Below are positions 6,074 to 19,900 of a stretch of DNA of 35,852 bases, in pieces. Position 1 is the first letter of the stretch, and each line of letters starts with the position of its first letter. Source of the stretch: an uncultured Alistipes sp. (GTDB lineage Bacteria; Bacteroidota; Bacteroidia; Bacteroidales; UBA932); the NCBI GenBank assembly GCA_945787505.1, contig CALZHC010000014.1, positions 1-35,852 on the forward strand. The letters run 5' to 3'. The position numbers and the translations under genes are program-made. The notes beneath the pieces were generated by a model. The model was not told the origin of the DNA and did no database searches. It saw nothing but the letters and a program-made list of their open reading frames with translations.

Positions 6074-8094
6074 TTTTTCCTAAGTTCAGGGTAAGCAATC
6101 CTACTGTGATATATCTGATGGAGATGGTCCTTGAATATACGTTTGACAATCTCGATATCCTTAATAGAAATATCAGCCTCCACCAGCTGAGAATCATTCA
6201 GACGCTTGCCAATAATATTCTCTACCAGATTGGAAATGCTTTCAGCAGAATAATCCTTGAGAGAACGAGAAGCAGCCTCCACCGCATCCGCCATCAGCAC
6301 CACGACCTGTTCCTTGGTAACAGGCAACATTCCGTGATACGAGAAAGGTTCTGTATTTGCAGGGTCACCGCCATTATTGCAGTATTGGGCATAGAAATAT
6401 AAAGTAAGACTCTTGGCATGATGTGTCTTAATAAAATCTATAACAATGTCAGGCAATCTATGCTTTTTGGCAATTTCCACACCATCATCTACATGCCGGA
6501 TAATCCTTGAAGCGCTCTCCTCAGGAGAGAGATCCCTATGATAATTGACACCCGCAGGAGCATTTTCAACGAAACACTGAGGATTATTCATCTTACCGAT
6601 ATCATGATACATGGCACCCACCTGAGCAAGCATTGTATCACCGCCTATCTCCCTTACCGCCTCACCTGCAAGGTTGGACACCTGAAGTGAATGCTGGAAA
6701 GTGCCAGGAGCCTTGGTAGCAAGCTCCCTGAGAAGTTTGTTGTTGGTATCAGAAAGTTCAAGTAGCCTTGACTGGGATACCAGCATGAAAATCCTTTCAA
6801 ACAGGAATACAAAAGGATAACATGCTATCATCAGCACTGAGGCGACAGCAATCCTGGAGACATCCTGCAGATTCTGAAGAGACATCGTTCCATCGCCCGA
6901 AAGGACGATGCCGACATAGGTAAGCAACATTCCTGCACATACAAAAAAGACATTCAGGAACTGCGACCACCCTCTGTTGAAATATTTGAAAGTTATCGTA
7001 ACGATAATACCACCGACAAGGTTGATAAAAAAGAGCTCTTCACCTGAATCGTTAATAAACAGCAGCGGCAGCAACATAACTGTGTAAAGTGGAAAGACAT
7101 ATCCGCGTCTGAAAAATATGGTCAGGTATATCGCTATAACAGTATACGGCACAAAATGCAGGAACGAAGGTGAAATACCCTTGACAACAACAGTAACTAC
7201 AAAGATTAGCAGATAGAGGGTAAGAATGAAATAGAGCTTGTTAAGCTGAACAAAGACCTCCCTGTTAGTATAATACAGCACCGCTACCATCAGTCCCAGA
7301 ATCAGCAACGAGAGCAAGGCATGACCTGCAAAGATTCCACCTATTGAACCTGAATATCCGAAAGTACTCTCATACTCAGCCTTGAAAGAGTCTAAGAGCT
7401 GTTCGATTTCAGCAGTGACAATCTCACCTTCGGAGACGATAAGATGTCCGGCATAGACCATTCCCTTGGTCGGAGAGATATAATCCACTGCCTCCTTATG
7501 AAAGAGATCAGTTTTGTACTCGTCATACAGAAGGTTAGGAACAATATAGTCAGAGAGCCTATACTCTGCAAAGAGGGAATCTGCATCTATCTGTGGAAAC
7601 TCTTCATTGAGCTTGACATGGATATATCCCATTGCTCTTTTGGGTGTGTAGAGTTCTGACAACAGAACCTCTGAAGCCCTCTTGTCTCTCTGAACTACAA
7701 CGACCTCATCGCTCTGTCCCATCTCTGGAACAATACCTGTTTCATAGAACTTGCCCAACTGCTCGATAATGGCAAAGAGCACCTTGCTGTCCACCCCTTC
7801 CCTTCCCTGCAACATCTTGAGTCTCTTTTGCTGTTCAATAGAGACTGACTTGTCATAGTTATAATAAGGTACGACAAGTGAAGCCTTCTGCTCCTTTTCA
7901 GCCAGCAATTCAGACTCTGTCTTGAGAACAGGAAAATCAATCGGAGAGAGGAGAGTCTCGTAAGTCCATGGTCTTCCCCTCTCATACTTATATTTGAAAA
8001 CTCCCTCTCTGGGGAAGAACAAAACCGTAATCAACAGCACTACCGATAGCGCTGTATAGATTTTGTAATTTTTGAAACCTTTCCTGTTCTCCAT
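6070..8094 (-). CDS. 7TM receptor with HD phosphohydrolase domain (PgpH/YqfF type)
   Basis: A 674-aa membrane protein. One helix (about 14-26) is followed by an extracytoplasmic 7TMR-HDED domain (about 30-250), seven membrane segments (about 255-435) and a cytoplasmic HD domain with H468, H497-D498 (MYHDIGK), H558/H559 and D603 in the expected metal-binding order. PgpH-type enzymes hydrolyse cyclic di-AMP to pApA and so act in envelope and potassium control; that activity is inferred from domain order. Its C-terminus overlaps coaD, and it starts 13 nt after gyrB. Length is usual for the family. Confidence 0.92.
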   Translation of the reverse strand: MENRKGFKNYKIYTALSVVLLITVLFFPREGVFKYKYERGRPWTYETLLSPIDFPVLKTESELLAEKEQKASLVVPYYNYDKSVSIEQQKRLKMLQGREGVDSKVLFAIIEQLGKFYETGIVPEMGQSDEVVVVQRDKRASEVLLSELYTPKRAMGYIHVKLNEEFPQIDADSLFAEYRLSDYIVPNLLYDEYKTDLFHKEAVDYISPTKGMVYAGHLIVSEGEIVTAEIEQLLDSFKAEYESTFGYSGSIGGIFAGHALLSLLILGLMVAVLYYTNREVFVQLNKLYFILTLYLLIFVVTVVVKGISPSFLHFVPYTVIAIYLTIFFRRGYVFPLYTVMLLPLLFINDSGEELFFINLVGGIIVTITFKYFNRGWSQFLNVFFVCAGMLLTYVGIVLSGDGTMSLQNLQDVSRIAVASVLMIACYPFVFLFERIFMLVSQSRLLELSDTNNKLLRELATKAPGTFQHSLQVSNLAGEAVREIGGDTMLAQVGAMYHDIGKMNNPQCFVENAPAGVNYHRDLSPEESASRIIRHVDDGVEIAKKHRLPDIVIDFIKTHHAKSLTLYFYAQYCNNGGDPANTEPFSYHGMLPVTKEQVVVLMADAVEAASRSLKDYSAESISNLVENIIGKRLNDSQLVEADISIKDIEIVKRIFKDHLHQIYHSRIAYPELRKK

Positions 8095-8107
8095 ATCAAA
8101 GGATTAG

Positions 8108-10108
<2,001 letters not shown>

Positions 10109-10136
10109 TTACAATTTTCATTAAAAATACAAATCA

Positions 10137-10144
10137 CAAAGATA
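10137..10144 (-). promoter_or_regulatory. -7 box of gyrB
   Basis: TATCTTTG on the minus strand, 37 nt before the gyrB ATG and immediately after the end of the reductase gene (stop at 10156-10158). It makes gyrB independent of the operon upstream. Confidence 0.6.
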
Positions 10145-10155
10145 GCAAAAAAATC

Positions 10156-11514
10156 CTAAATCTGCTGCTTCAATGACTCTGTAAACTCATCGATTTCCCT
10201 CATCATGCGAGGTATCTTTATCTGCTGGGGACAATGCTTGAGACACCTGCCGCATCCTATACAATGATCCGCCTGCCTGAGTTTGGGAACAGCCCTGTCA
10301 TAACCGATGAGGTACTCCATTCTTGCCTTTTTGTATTCAGAGGCAGCAGTGTCCAAAATTGCCCCCTCAGTAATACACTTGTTATAGTGTGCAAAGACTG
10401 CCGGAATATTGACACCATAAGGACAAGGCATGCAATACTGGCATCCTGTACAGGGGACGACAGGAAATGCTGCAATCTGATCTCCGGCCTCCAATAAGAA
10501 TTCCAACTCCTGCTGAGAAAGGGGCTCCAGAGGAGAATATGTAGAGAGATTGTCCACAAGATGCTCCATATACGTCATACCGCTCAGAACCGTCAGCACC
10601 CCAGGATACGATCCCGCAAAACGGAAAGCCCACGAGGCAACGCTATCCTTAGGTCTTTTCATCTTGAACTGCTGAGTTATATGCTCATTGACTTTAGCCA
10701 GACGACCGCCCAAAAGAGGTTCCATGATAACAACCGGAATTCCCCTTGAGGAGAGCTCACCGTAAAGATATTCAGCATCTGCATCATTGACTGCATTATG
10801 CCAGTCCACATAATTCATTTGGATCTGCACAAAATCCCATTTCACCTGATCGTGCAGCGAGATAAGATAATCAAAGACTTTTACATCACCGTGATAAGAA
10901 AACCCTAAATTGCGGATTCTGCCAGCACTCCTCTCCTCAACAAGAAAATCGAGAATACCGTTATCGAAAAACCTCTGGCGCAGAAGTTCCATGCCGCTTC
11001 CACCCCCGACAGCATGGAGAAGATAATAATCTATATAATCGACCTGAAGCCTCTTGAAGGAGTTATGATACATCTTCTTGGCTGCTTGAGCCGAGAAATC
11101 GTTGAAATTGGAAAGTTTAGTGGCAATAGTATAGCTCTCCCTCGGATGTCTGGACAAAGCTTTGCCAGTAGCAGGCTCAGACCACCCCTGAATATAGAGA
11201 GGAGCCGTATCGAAATATGTAATTCCATGCTCTATCGCATAGTCGACCAGCCTATTGACCTCCTCCTGATCGATAACACTCTGACCCTGCACAGGATTTT
11301 CCAACAGTGGCCAACGCATACATCCATATCCTAACAGGGAGACCTTTTCAGAGGTCTTGGGATTTATCCTGTATGTCATATCTCCTCCACCCGGCTTCAA
11401 AGCACCTCTGCCTGCTGAATCCTCTGAGCCACCGGCGGTACATCCTCCTGCCACAAGCGCAGCACCGGCTGCCCCGGCAATTTTAAGAAATTCACGTCTG
11501 TCTATCTTTTCCAT
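10156..11514 (-). CDS. TAT-exported aldo/keto reductase with two Fe-S clusters
   Basis: A 452-aa protein counted from the ATG at 11514; an in-frame TTG at 11523 is less likely. The N-terminus has a twin-arginine motif DRREFLK (5-11), a hydrophobic Ala/Gly stretch, and VAGGC (C25) as a possible lipobox. The AKR barrel follows, with the catalytic set D102, Y107, K133 and H167. The C-terminal part binds iron-sulfur clusters: CTGCQYCMPC (355-364) and CIGCGRCLKHCP (418-429), the second being ferredoxin-like. Such MocA/ARA1-type Fe-S reductases are widespread in Bacteroidetes and anaerobes, with largely unknown substrates. The gene begins 16 nt after the polyferredoxin gene, which is a likely electron partner across the membrane. 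Confidence 0.88.
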   Translation of the reverse strand: MEKIDRREFLKIAGAAGAALVAGGCTAGGSEDSAGRGALKPGGGDMTYRINPKTSEKVSLLGYGCMRWPLLENPVQGQSVIDQEEVNRLVDYAIEHGITYFDTAPLYIQGWSEPATGKALSRHPRESYTIATKLSNFNDFSAQAAKKMYHNSFKRLQVDYIDYYLLHAVGGGSGMELLRQRFFDNGILDFLVEERSAGRIRNLGFSYHGDVKVFDYLISLHDQVKWDFVQIQMNYVDWHNAVNDADAEYLYGELSSRGIPVVIMEPLLGGRLAKVNEHITQQFKMKRPKDSVASWAFRFAGSYPGVLTVLSGMTYMEHLVDNLSTYSPLEPLSQQELEFLLEAGDQIAAFPVVPCTGCQYCMPCPYGVNIPAVFAHYNKCITEGAILDTAASEYKKARMEYLIGYDRAVPKLRQADHCIGCGRCLKHCPQQIKIPRMMREIDEFTESLKQQI

Positions 11515-11530
11515 AACTTTCAAAAATCAT

Positions 11531-13012
11531 TCATTCAACAATATGCCTTTGATTTCCCTCAACATATATTGCACTATAAGGCCTTGAAGGACAATGATAT
11601 TCACAAGATCCACACCCGATACACCTGCTCTCGTCCACAGCTATGCCGCCATCAGTATAAGAGAGAGCTCCGACGGGACAGTGTTTGACACAGTTGCCGC
11701 AACGGCTTCCCTTGGCCACAAGGCAATTTTCCTCTAGCCATACCGCATGCCCTATATGCACAGCACTCTTTTCAGCCCTATCTATCTTTTTAATAGCTCC
11801 CGTAGGGCACAAAGAGGAACATCTGGTACATTCGGGACGGCAATAACCGTTTTCAAAAGTCATATATGGTTGCATAAACCTGTCAAGACTCTGCGAAGGT
11901 CTCAGGATATCTGAAGGACAAGATGTAATACACAGCTGACAGGCTGTACAATGGTCACTCAACCTTCTGTAACCGCCCGATCCCGGGGGAGTGACAGGAA
12001 CCTTTCTGTCAGGCTGCCTCTTCTGCTCAATTACAGCAAGTCCCCCGTCAACCTTCTCCTTCTGAGCCTTGAGCATCGCACTTGAGGCTAAAAGAGCAGT
12101 CAGGGAGATAAAGCTTCTTCTGGAAATCTCCCCTGTAGAATCCTCAGCCTCCCTTTTCACCGGTGTGGATTTCAAGGGTCTTAACTTATAAGGTCTGAAT
12201 CTATACGAGATGGCATCCGATTTACAGTTTCCCAAACAATCGAAACAGACCACACACCTTGACATATCTATCTTGTGACTATCGCTGTCTATCGCACAGC
12301 TCTTGCACCTTTTCTCGCAGACCTTGCATTTGGTACACTTGGAAGAATCAATGACAGGCCTGAAAAGAGAGAACCTGGATATGGTACCAAGTATTGTCCC
12401 TACAGGACACACTGTATTACAGTAGCCCCTACCCTCTCTCCATGCAAAAATAGTAACTACCACAAGAGTGACAACCGATATGCCTAACACCGCAAACCCT
12501 TTGAACAGGACCTCCCTGCTATAGAAGAGATAACTGTCAGCCCTTTGGGCGATATCTGCGAAAAGATTGTTTACCAGCCTATAAAGCGGGGCAAAGATCT
12601 CAGAGACGATCCTTCCGAAAGCTGAATAGGGTTCAAGAAGTGTAAAGATAGCCGGAATCCCTGCTACAAGAGTTATTATAAAGAGAACGAGAAATCCATA
12701 ACGCACCAGAGAACGCTCCTTGCGATACTTGAACATGTATCTGTGTTTTTTTCTGGAGGTACTCAGATGCGAGACCACATCTTGAAAGATGCCCAGTGGA
12801 CATATAACTGAACAATAGATCCTTCCGAATACAAAAGTAATCGCCACAGCAACCACCACCACTACCAAATTTAGCGAAAGCAGAGCCGGAATAAATTGAA
12901 CATCAGCCACCCAGCCAAGCCACCTTTGCAGAAGTCCTGTAAAATCAAGAAACAGCAACAATGCCGCACCAAAGAACAGGACTGCCAACGCTACTCTAAT
13001 TCTCTTTAACAT
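11531..13012 (-). CDS. Membrane polyferredoxin: NapH-like part fused to NapG-like part
   Basis: A 493-aa protein with two halves. The first (1-280) has membrane helices near 7-27, 42-62, 105-125 and 172-192, the NapH/CcoG-type cytoplasmic-face motifs YCSVICPLG (66-74) and YCNTVCPVG (197-205), and two 4Fe-4S sites (C226-C236, C253-C263). The second begins with SRRSFISLTALLA (297-309), which resembles a twin-arginine signal, and then has four more Cys clusters (C355-C365, C391-C402, C438-C445 with C430, C464-C474). In Nap systems, NapH passes quinol electrons to the exported NapG. Here they look joined in one chain. It lies 6 nt after the acetyltransferase gene and 16 nt before the Fe-S reductase. 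Function is inferred: quinol-linked reduction outside the membrane. Confidence 0.85.
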   Translation of the reverse strand: MLKRIRVALAVLFFGAALLLFLDFTGLLQRWLGWVADVQFIPALLSLNLVVVVVAVAITFVFGRIYCSVICPLGIFQDVVSHLSTSRKKHRYMFKYRKERSLVRYGFLVLFIITLVAGIPAIFTLLEPYSAFGRIVSEIFAPLYRLVNNLFADIAQRADSYLFYSREVLFKGFAVLGISVVTLVVVTIFAWREGRGYCNTVCPVGTILGTISRFSLFRPVIDSSKCTKCKVCEKRCKSCAIDSDSHKIDMSRCVVCFDCLGNCKSDAISYRFRPYKLRPLKSTPVKREAEDSTGEISRRSFISLTALLASSAMLKAQKEKVDGGLAVIEQKRQPDRKVPVTPPGSGGYRRLSDHCTACQLCITSCPSDILRPSQSLDRFMQPYMTFENGYCRPECTRCSSLCPTGAIKKIDRAEKSAVHIGHAVWLEENCLVAKGSRCGNCVKHCPVGALSYTDGGIAVDESRCIGCGSCEYHCPSRPYSAIYVEGNQRHIVE

Positions 13013-13018
13013 AATATA

Positions 13019-13612
13019 TCAAACTAATTTAACACATTCCACACCATTGACAAAATCAAGTCGGTACCTCTGTCCGGTAAGAGGACAGATGGCAAATCCA
13101 TCCCCGTCAAATTCAAGTTTTGCACCGGCACAGCTCATCCAGCCTATTCTGACTGCTGGGTTTCCCACCATAAGGGCAAAATCCGGAACATCCTTTGTAA
13201 CCACACTTCCGGCACCGATGAAGGCGTAACGACCGATATTATGTCCACAGACCACCGTAGCATTGGCCCCTATCGTAGCCCCCTTGCCGATGAGAGTCTT
13301 GCGGTACTCGGATTTTCTGTTAACAGCGCTCCTGGGATTGACAACATTGGTAAATACAGCCGAAGGACCTAAAAAGACATCATCTTCGCAGACGACTCCG
13401 GTATATACAGAGACATTATTCTGAATCTTGACATTATTGCCGAGCACTACTTCCGGTGAAATCACCACATTCTGACCGATATTGCAATCGCGGCCGATAG
13501 TACACCCGCTCATAATATGGGAAAAGTGCCAGATTTTGGTACCGGCACCTATCTTACATCCCTGATCCACATAAGATGATTCGTGGACAAAATAATCATT
13601 ATCGTTTTCCAT
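13019..13612 (-). CDS. wlbB: UDP-2-acetamido-3-amino-glucuronate N-acetyltransferase (WlbB/WbpD type)
   Basis: A 197-aa left-handed beta-helix acetyltransferase. The start at 13612 overlaps the aminotransferase gene by 14 nt; a longer reading from 13660 would add an unrelated tail. Hexapeptide repeats run from about 12 to 145 ([53 protein letters not shown]). The C-terminal small domain has [10 protein letters not shown], as in WlbB/WbpD. The family puts an acetyl group from acetyl-CoA on the 3-amino group of UDP-GlcNAc(3N)A. With the two genes upstream it makes a complete dehydrogenase-aminotransferase-acetyltransferase set for UDP-2,3-diacetamido-2,3-dideoxy-D-glucuronate. Confidence 0.9.
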   Translation of the reverse strand: MENDNDYFVHESSYVDQGCKIGAGTKIWHFSHIMSGCTIGRDCNIGQNVVISPEVVLGNNVKIQNNVSVYTGVVCEDDVFLGPSAVFTNVVNPRSAVNRKSEYRKTLIGKGATIGANATVVCGHNIGRYAFIGAGSVVTKDVPDFALMVGNPAVRIGWMSCAGAKLEFDGDGFAICPLTGQRYRLDFVNGVECVKLV

Positions 13613-14738
13613 TGAAAAAATCTTTGATAGCAGAGACAATATATTCAAGTTCCTCTTCACTCAATTCAGTATGCATCGGCAGGGAAAGGACTTGCCGACA
13701 CAGCATCGAAGCATTGTCAAGAGGTTCCGCAACCCTTGATACAGAGGCAAATGCCTCCTGTCTGTCGAGCGTAAGCGGGTAGTATACCATTGAGGGTATA
13801 CCTTTAGAGGCAAGATACTCCTTGAGAGAGTCCCTCATATCCTCCAGCACTCTCAATGTGTACTGATGATACACATGGCTGCCTGATGGAGACTCCTTAG
13901 GTATAATAATCTGAGGAATATCCGACAGATGCCTGTCATAATAGGAAGCCGCATGACGCCTTCTCTGTATGTATTCATCCAGATGTCTTAGTTTCACATT
14001 CAGGACAGCAGCCTGAATGGAATCGAGGCGTGAATTGCACCCGGTCACAGTATGCACATATTTCTTCTGCTGACCATGATTTGCTATCATTGCAGCCTTG
14101 CGAGCAAGCTCGTCGTTGTCAGTATAGAGAGCCCCCCCATCACCGTAACAGCCGAGATTCTTTGAGGGGAAAAATGAAGTACAGCCGAAATCTCCGAAAC
14201 ATCCCGCACTCACCACTCTCGAATCACTGCAGGTGATACGTCCCCCTATCGACTGCGCATTGTCCTCTATAACAAAAAGATTCTCCCTCCTTGCCACCTG
14301 CATGATAGCCTCCATATCGCAACAGCGTCCGTACAGATGCACTGGAATGATTGCCTTAGTTTTAGGAGAAATAGCCTTTTCAATATTGGCGGCTGTAATC
14401 TCAAAGGACTCAGCATCGACATCTGTCATCACAGGGGTCAGCCCCAAAAGTGAAATCACCTCAGCAGATGCTATATATGTAAAAGAGGGGACGATTACCT
14501 CATCTCCACGTTGGAGCCCAAGTGCCATAAGCGCAATCTGCAGAGCATCTGTACCATTGGCACAAGTAATTACATGTTTGACCCCCAAATATCCGGCCAA
14601 TGCATCCGCAAACTCCTTTACCTGAGGTCCATTAATAAACGCAGAGGAGTCCAGAACATCGGCAATGGCCCTGTCAAAACTCTCCTTGTCTCGATAATAT
14701 TGACCCTTAAGGTCGACCATCTGTATCTTCTTTTCCAT
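13599..14738 (-). CDS. wbpE: UDP-2-acetamido-3-keto-glucuronate aminotransferase (WlbC/WbpE type)
   Basis: A 379-aa PLP enzyme of the DegT/DnrJ/EryC1 family. The ATG at 14738 is preferred over 14750 because GGAGG lies 5 nt before it. Visible motifs: [10 protein letters not shown] (61-70, phosphate binding), IEDNAQS (157-163, D159 to the pyridine nitrogen) and [15 protein letters not shown] (188-202) with the Schiff-base K193. WbpE uses glutamate to aminate C3 of UDP-3-keto-GlcNAcA. It starts 2 nt after the dehydrogenase gene, and its stop lies inside the acetyltransferase gene. Related DegT enzymes act on other nucleotide sugars; the assignment rests on the flanking genes. Confidence 0.9.
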   Translation of the reverse strand: MEKKIQMVDLKGQYYRDKESFDRAIADVLDSSAFINGPQVKEFADALAGYLGVKHVITCANGTDALQIALMALGLQRGDEVIVPSFTYIASAEVISLLGLTPVMTDVDAESFEITAANIEKAISPKTKAIIPVHLYGRCCDMEAIMQVARRENLFVIEDNAQSIGGRITCSDSRVVSAGCFGDFGCTSFFPSKNLGCYGDGGALYTDNDELARKAAMIANHGQQKKYVHTVTGCNSRLDSIQAAVLNVKLRHLDEYIQRRRHAASYYDRHLSDIPQIIIPKESPSGSHVYHQYTLRVLEDMRDSLKEYLASKGIPSMVYYPLTLDRQEAFASVSRVAEPLDNASMLCRQVLSLPMHTELSEEELEYIVSAIKDFFNGKR

Positions 14739-14740
14739 AA

Positions 14741-16638
<1,898 letters not shown>

Positions 16639-17910
16639 GTCCGAGAGGAAACGAGAACCATATACCGGCAAGTCCCCATCCGCATACAAAACCGAAAATA
16701 TATGCTGATGGGAGACTTATCACAAAGTACGCTATGAATGCATAAATAGGGACTCTCTTGACATCATTAATTCCCCTGAGGGCATTCGAATAGTTACACT
16801 GCAGACCATCTCCGAACTGATACAGTACAAAGGGCAGCACCAAAGAGGCCACCATCACCCCCACCTCTTGGCTGTCACTGAAAAAACCGCCTATGTAGTC
16901 CTTCAGCAGAACAAGAGTCAATGATGCACCCAGAGCCATCACCATAATAATCTTGAATCCTGCATTCACATACCTCTGCATCTGATGATACTCACCCCTG
17001 CCACAACAATTACTTGCCAGAACAGCTACAGCTGCAGCCATTCCGTAATATAGCATATACCCTAACTGCCCCACTGTCAGCATAACCTGATGAGAGGCCA
17101 GAGCCACGGTACCCAACCATCCTACCATAATTGTACTCAAGTTAAACGAGGCTGTCTCCATACCCATCTGCAGTCCTACCGGCATACCGGTTTTGAACAG
17201 AGTGCGCATAGAGGGAATATCGGCAGCACTGGAGTTGAACCCCTCCTTGAATGGTGCATAATATTTTTTTGTCATGAAAACAACAATAAGGGCAACAGCC
17301 ATCAGAACCCTGCTGACAAGCGTTGCAATCCCAGCGCCTATAAGTCCCATCTCAGGAAAACCTACATTTCCATAAATGAGCACCCAATTGAGGAATACAT
17401 TTATACAGTTTCCAGCCAGTAGGAAGACCATCGGTGTAACACTATCTGTAACACCCTCCAAAAACTGTTTGAATGTACTGAATATCAGAATAAACGGAAT
17501 ACTGATGAGCAATACTGCATAGTAAGGCCTTATCAAGTGCAACAGCTCCTGAGGCTGTCCCATCAGATGGATATTCAGGTAGAATATGTACATTATCCCT
17601 ATAAGTACAAAAGAGAGAATAATGTTCAGAACCATCGAATTTTTAAGATCCCTCCCTGCCCCGTGCAGATCACCCCTGCCAAAATTACCACCCACCACAG
17701 GTGTAAGACCATAAGAGAAGCCTGTAGAGAAAATTATGACCAGATTGAAAATATTGTTCACAAAACCTGCAGCACCCAGTTCCATAGTACCATAGTGGCC
17801 TATCATCATGGTATCGGCAAAACTCAGAAATATGATTCCGAGCTGTCCCACCATAATTGGCAATCCAAGTTTGAAAAGATCTCTATATGTTTTCCATTTC
17901 ATATCGGTGC

Positions 17911-17918
17911 CAAAGATA
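17911..17918 (-). promoter_or_regulatory. -7 box of the MATE gene
   Basis: TATCTTTG on the minus strand, ending 8 nt before the ATG at 17902. The predicted transcript start lies within a few bases of the start codon. Confidence 0.5.
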
Positions 17919-17928
17919 ACAAGAATTC

Positions 17929-17967
17929 AAAAAAAAGAGCCGCCCTGTCCCAGGGAAGCCCTTTTTT
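17929..17967 (-). terminator. Terminator after the nucleotide-sugar dehydrogenase gene
   Basis: CCCTG/CAGGG around a 3-nt loop forms the inner stem, with GGGC/GCTC as an outer stem on the minus strand (one G-U). A run of eight T follows on the minus strand. On the plus strand the outer stem has an A-C mismatch, although six T follow, so the minus direction is the better terminator. It lies between the dehydrogenase stop (18035) and the MATE promoter. Confidence 0.8.
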
Positions 17968-17972
17968 CAATT

Positions 17973-17992
17973 AACCTAAAACTTAACCTATG
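17973..17992 (+). promoter_or_regulatory. Orphan AACCTAAAACTTAACCT-ATG leader
   Basis: This short segment ends in ATG AAA AAA CTA and closely resembles the leaders before 528 and 1245. The frame it opens runs at most to 18367, antisense to the dehydrogenase gene, and has no coding character, so the leader has no convincing gene. It may be the remnant of a deleted gene, since MKK-type lipoprotein and SusC genes often have such leaders in Bacteroidales. Confidence 0.4.
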
Positions 17993-18034
17993 AAAAAACT
18001 ATCTGTCTTAAGGTTTAGCAAATGCTGTGCCAAA

Positions 18035-19324
18035 CTAAAGACGAATAGATACAATTTCTCTCGGAAACGCACCCTTTACATCGTAGATAACACCTCTGTC
18101 AGATATCATCAACTTCAAATCAAGGGTATGAAAGATAGTGTGGTTTACACAAATCACTATAGCATCATACTTTTTGGAATCTTCATTTGGGAGAGAGTTC
18201 ACCACCTTGACTCCATATTCAGCCATTGCATCCTCACTATCTACCCATGGATCACAGACTGTGATATTGTCTGTATAAGAGGTGAGGTAGTTATAAATGT
18301 TCACCACCTTGGTATTTCTGATATCAGGACAATTCTCCTTGAAAGTAAAACCGAGAATGAGGATTGAGGAATCCTTGACACGGTTTCCATTGAGGGTCAT
18401 GCTATTAACCACCTGGGAGGCGACATAGTTCCCCATCGCATCGTTTACACGGCGGGACTCTGTCATAATTCTGGGGAGAATGCCATGAAACTGAGCCTTC
18501 TGTATCAGATAGTATGGATCGACACTGATGCAGTGTCCGCCTACCAGCCCCGGACGGAACGGAAGGAAGTTCCATTTGGTACCTGCAGCCTCCAGCACAT
18601 CCAAAGTATCTATTCCGAGGGCGTTCATTATCATTGCCACCTCATTCATAAAGGCGATATTGACATCCCTCTGGGAATTTTCGATAATTTTGGCAGCCTC
18701 TGCCACTTTTATTGAAGAGGCCTTGAAGGTGCCGTTGAGCAAGACCGAATTGTAGACATTGTCGATAAATTCGGCAACCTCAGGAGTGGAGCCAGAGGTA
18801 ATCTTCAGAATATGAGCCACTGTATGTTCCTTGTCCCCAGGATTGATTCTCTCCGGAGAGTATCCTAAGAAAAAGTCCTTGTTCAAGGTAAGTGAACTGT
18901 ACTTTTCAAGAATAGGAGCGCACACCTCCTCGGTAACACCGGGATAGACAGTAGACTCATAGACCACAATATCACCTTCAGAGAGAACACCACCCACACT
19001 TTCACTTGCCTTTTCAAGTGGCCTCAAATCGGGATAATTGTTCTCATTGACAGGAGTAGGAACCGTTACGATATAGAAGTTGCACGGCTTCAGATCCTCA
19101 ATGTTACATGTACAGAGCATTCCTGAATCCAATGCGCTCCTTATCTCCGGTGAAGAGACTTCCAGAGTAGAGTCTTCAGCTCTGTTAAGGGCTTCGACCC
19201 TTGAACTGTTGATGTCAAATGCCACAACAGGGTACTTCTTAGAGAATAGGCATGCCAAAGGAAAACCGACATATCCGAGTCCTATGACACCGATTCTCAC
19301 ATCTTTGATATCTCTTTTCTTCAT
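18035..19324 (-). CDS. wbpA: UDP-N-acetyl-hexosamine 6-dehydrogenase (WbpA/TviB type)
   Basis: A 429-aa nucleotide-sugar dehydrogenase. GVIGLGYVG (12-20) binds NAD, TVPTP (87-91) and ESTVYPG (123-129) are typical, K212 and N216 lie in VAEAAKIIENSQRD, and the catalytic Cys is C265 in GGHCISVDPYYL. The sequence pattern follows the WbpA/WbpO/TviB branch, which oxidises UDP-GlcNAc or UDP-GalNAc at C6 with two NAD+. Because the window also holds wlbA, wbpE and wlbB genes, UDP-GlcNAc is the likely substrate; UDP-GalNAc is possible. The start overlaps the nitroreductase stop by 4 nt. It sits in a different operon from the other sugar genes. Confidence 0.92.
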   Translation of the reverse strand: MKKRDIKDVRIGVIGLGYVGFPLACLFSKKYPVVAFDINSSRVEALNRAEDSTLEVSSPEIRSALDSGMLCTCNIEDLKPCNFYIVTVPTPVNENNYPDLRPLEKASESVGGVLSEGDIVVYESTVYPGVTEEVCAPILEKYSSLTLNKDFFLGYSPERINPGDKEHTVAHILKITSGSTPEVAEFIDNVYNSVLLNGTFKASSIKVAEAAKIIENSQRDVNIAFMNEVAMIMNALGIDTLDVLEAAGTKWNFLPFRPGLVGGHCISVDPYYLIQKAQFHGILPRIMTESRRVNDAMGNYVASQVVNSMTLNGNRVKDSSILILGFTFKENCPDIRNTKVVNIYNYLTSYTDNITVCDPWVDSEDAMAEYGVKVVNSLPNEDSKKYDAIVICVNHTIFHTLDLKLMISDRGVIYDVKGAFPREIVSIRL

Positions 19325-19893
19325 ATATTGATTATTAATTCATCCAAACTTCTTTTTGGAACATGATGAACATTGTTTTCGTCCCTATAATACTTGAAGT
19401 TGTTTTCTTTCATCTCTTCAAGCACTACTGTCTCGTCCGGCTTGCCCAGTGCTAAAACCATGACTATTTTCAAATGCTCAGGTAATTCGAGAGCTTCAGA
19501 GATTCTCTCCCTCTTAATAGAGGCAATCATACACCCGCCCCAGCCCAGTTCCACAGCCCTAAGCATCATACTCTGGGCAACAATTCCGTCATTGCAGAAA
19601 TAAGAAGGAGAGATGGATGTATCGTGTAGGATGACAATGTAACCGGTGGGTCTCTCCTTTTCAGAGGGACCTTCCCATTGAGTGAGGAACGCTGCCCATG
19701 TCAGCTCTCTGAAGATTACAGAGTTGGTGGAATCATCACAGCTAATAAAAAACTTCAATGGCTGGATATTCATTCCTGATGGGCACAAGCGCGCCGCATC
19801 CGCTATCTTCAGGAGGTCTTCCCTGGTAATCCTCTCATCCTGCCTGAATCTTCTGTAGCTTCTATTGCGAAGAAGAGCTTCTGAAACATCCAT
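19321..19893 (-). CDS. Nitroreductase-family flavoprotein
   Basis: A 190-aa FMN-dependent oxidoreductase. RNRSYRRF (9-16) is the FMN-phosphate-binding start of the family, ARLCPSGMNIQPLKF (34-48) is the second flavin contact (usually APSxxNxQPW), and ELGWGGCMI (115-123) is the conserved C-terminal block. Substrates of such proteins range from nitro compounds to quinones and cannot be predicted. It begins 7 nt after the cyclophilin stop and overlaps the dehydrogenase start by 4 nt, so the three genes are probably one operon. Confidence 0.9.
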   Translation of the reverse strand: MDVSEALLRNRSYRRFRQDERITREDLLKIADAARLCPSGMNIQPLKFFISCDDSTNSVIFRELTWAAFLTQWEGPSEKERPTGYIVILHDTSISPSYFCNDGIVAQSMMLRAVELGWGGCMIASIKRERISEALELPEHLKIVMVLALGKPDETVVLEEMKENNFKYYRDENNVHHVPKRSLDELIINI

Positions 19894-19900
19894 AGCGCTA

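Noticed and set aside
17990..18367. 125-codon frame after the CCTAAAAC leader
   Set aside because: Almost all of it is antisense to the well-supported nucleotide-sugar dehydrogenase. Only the leader is of interest.
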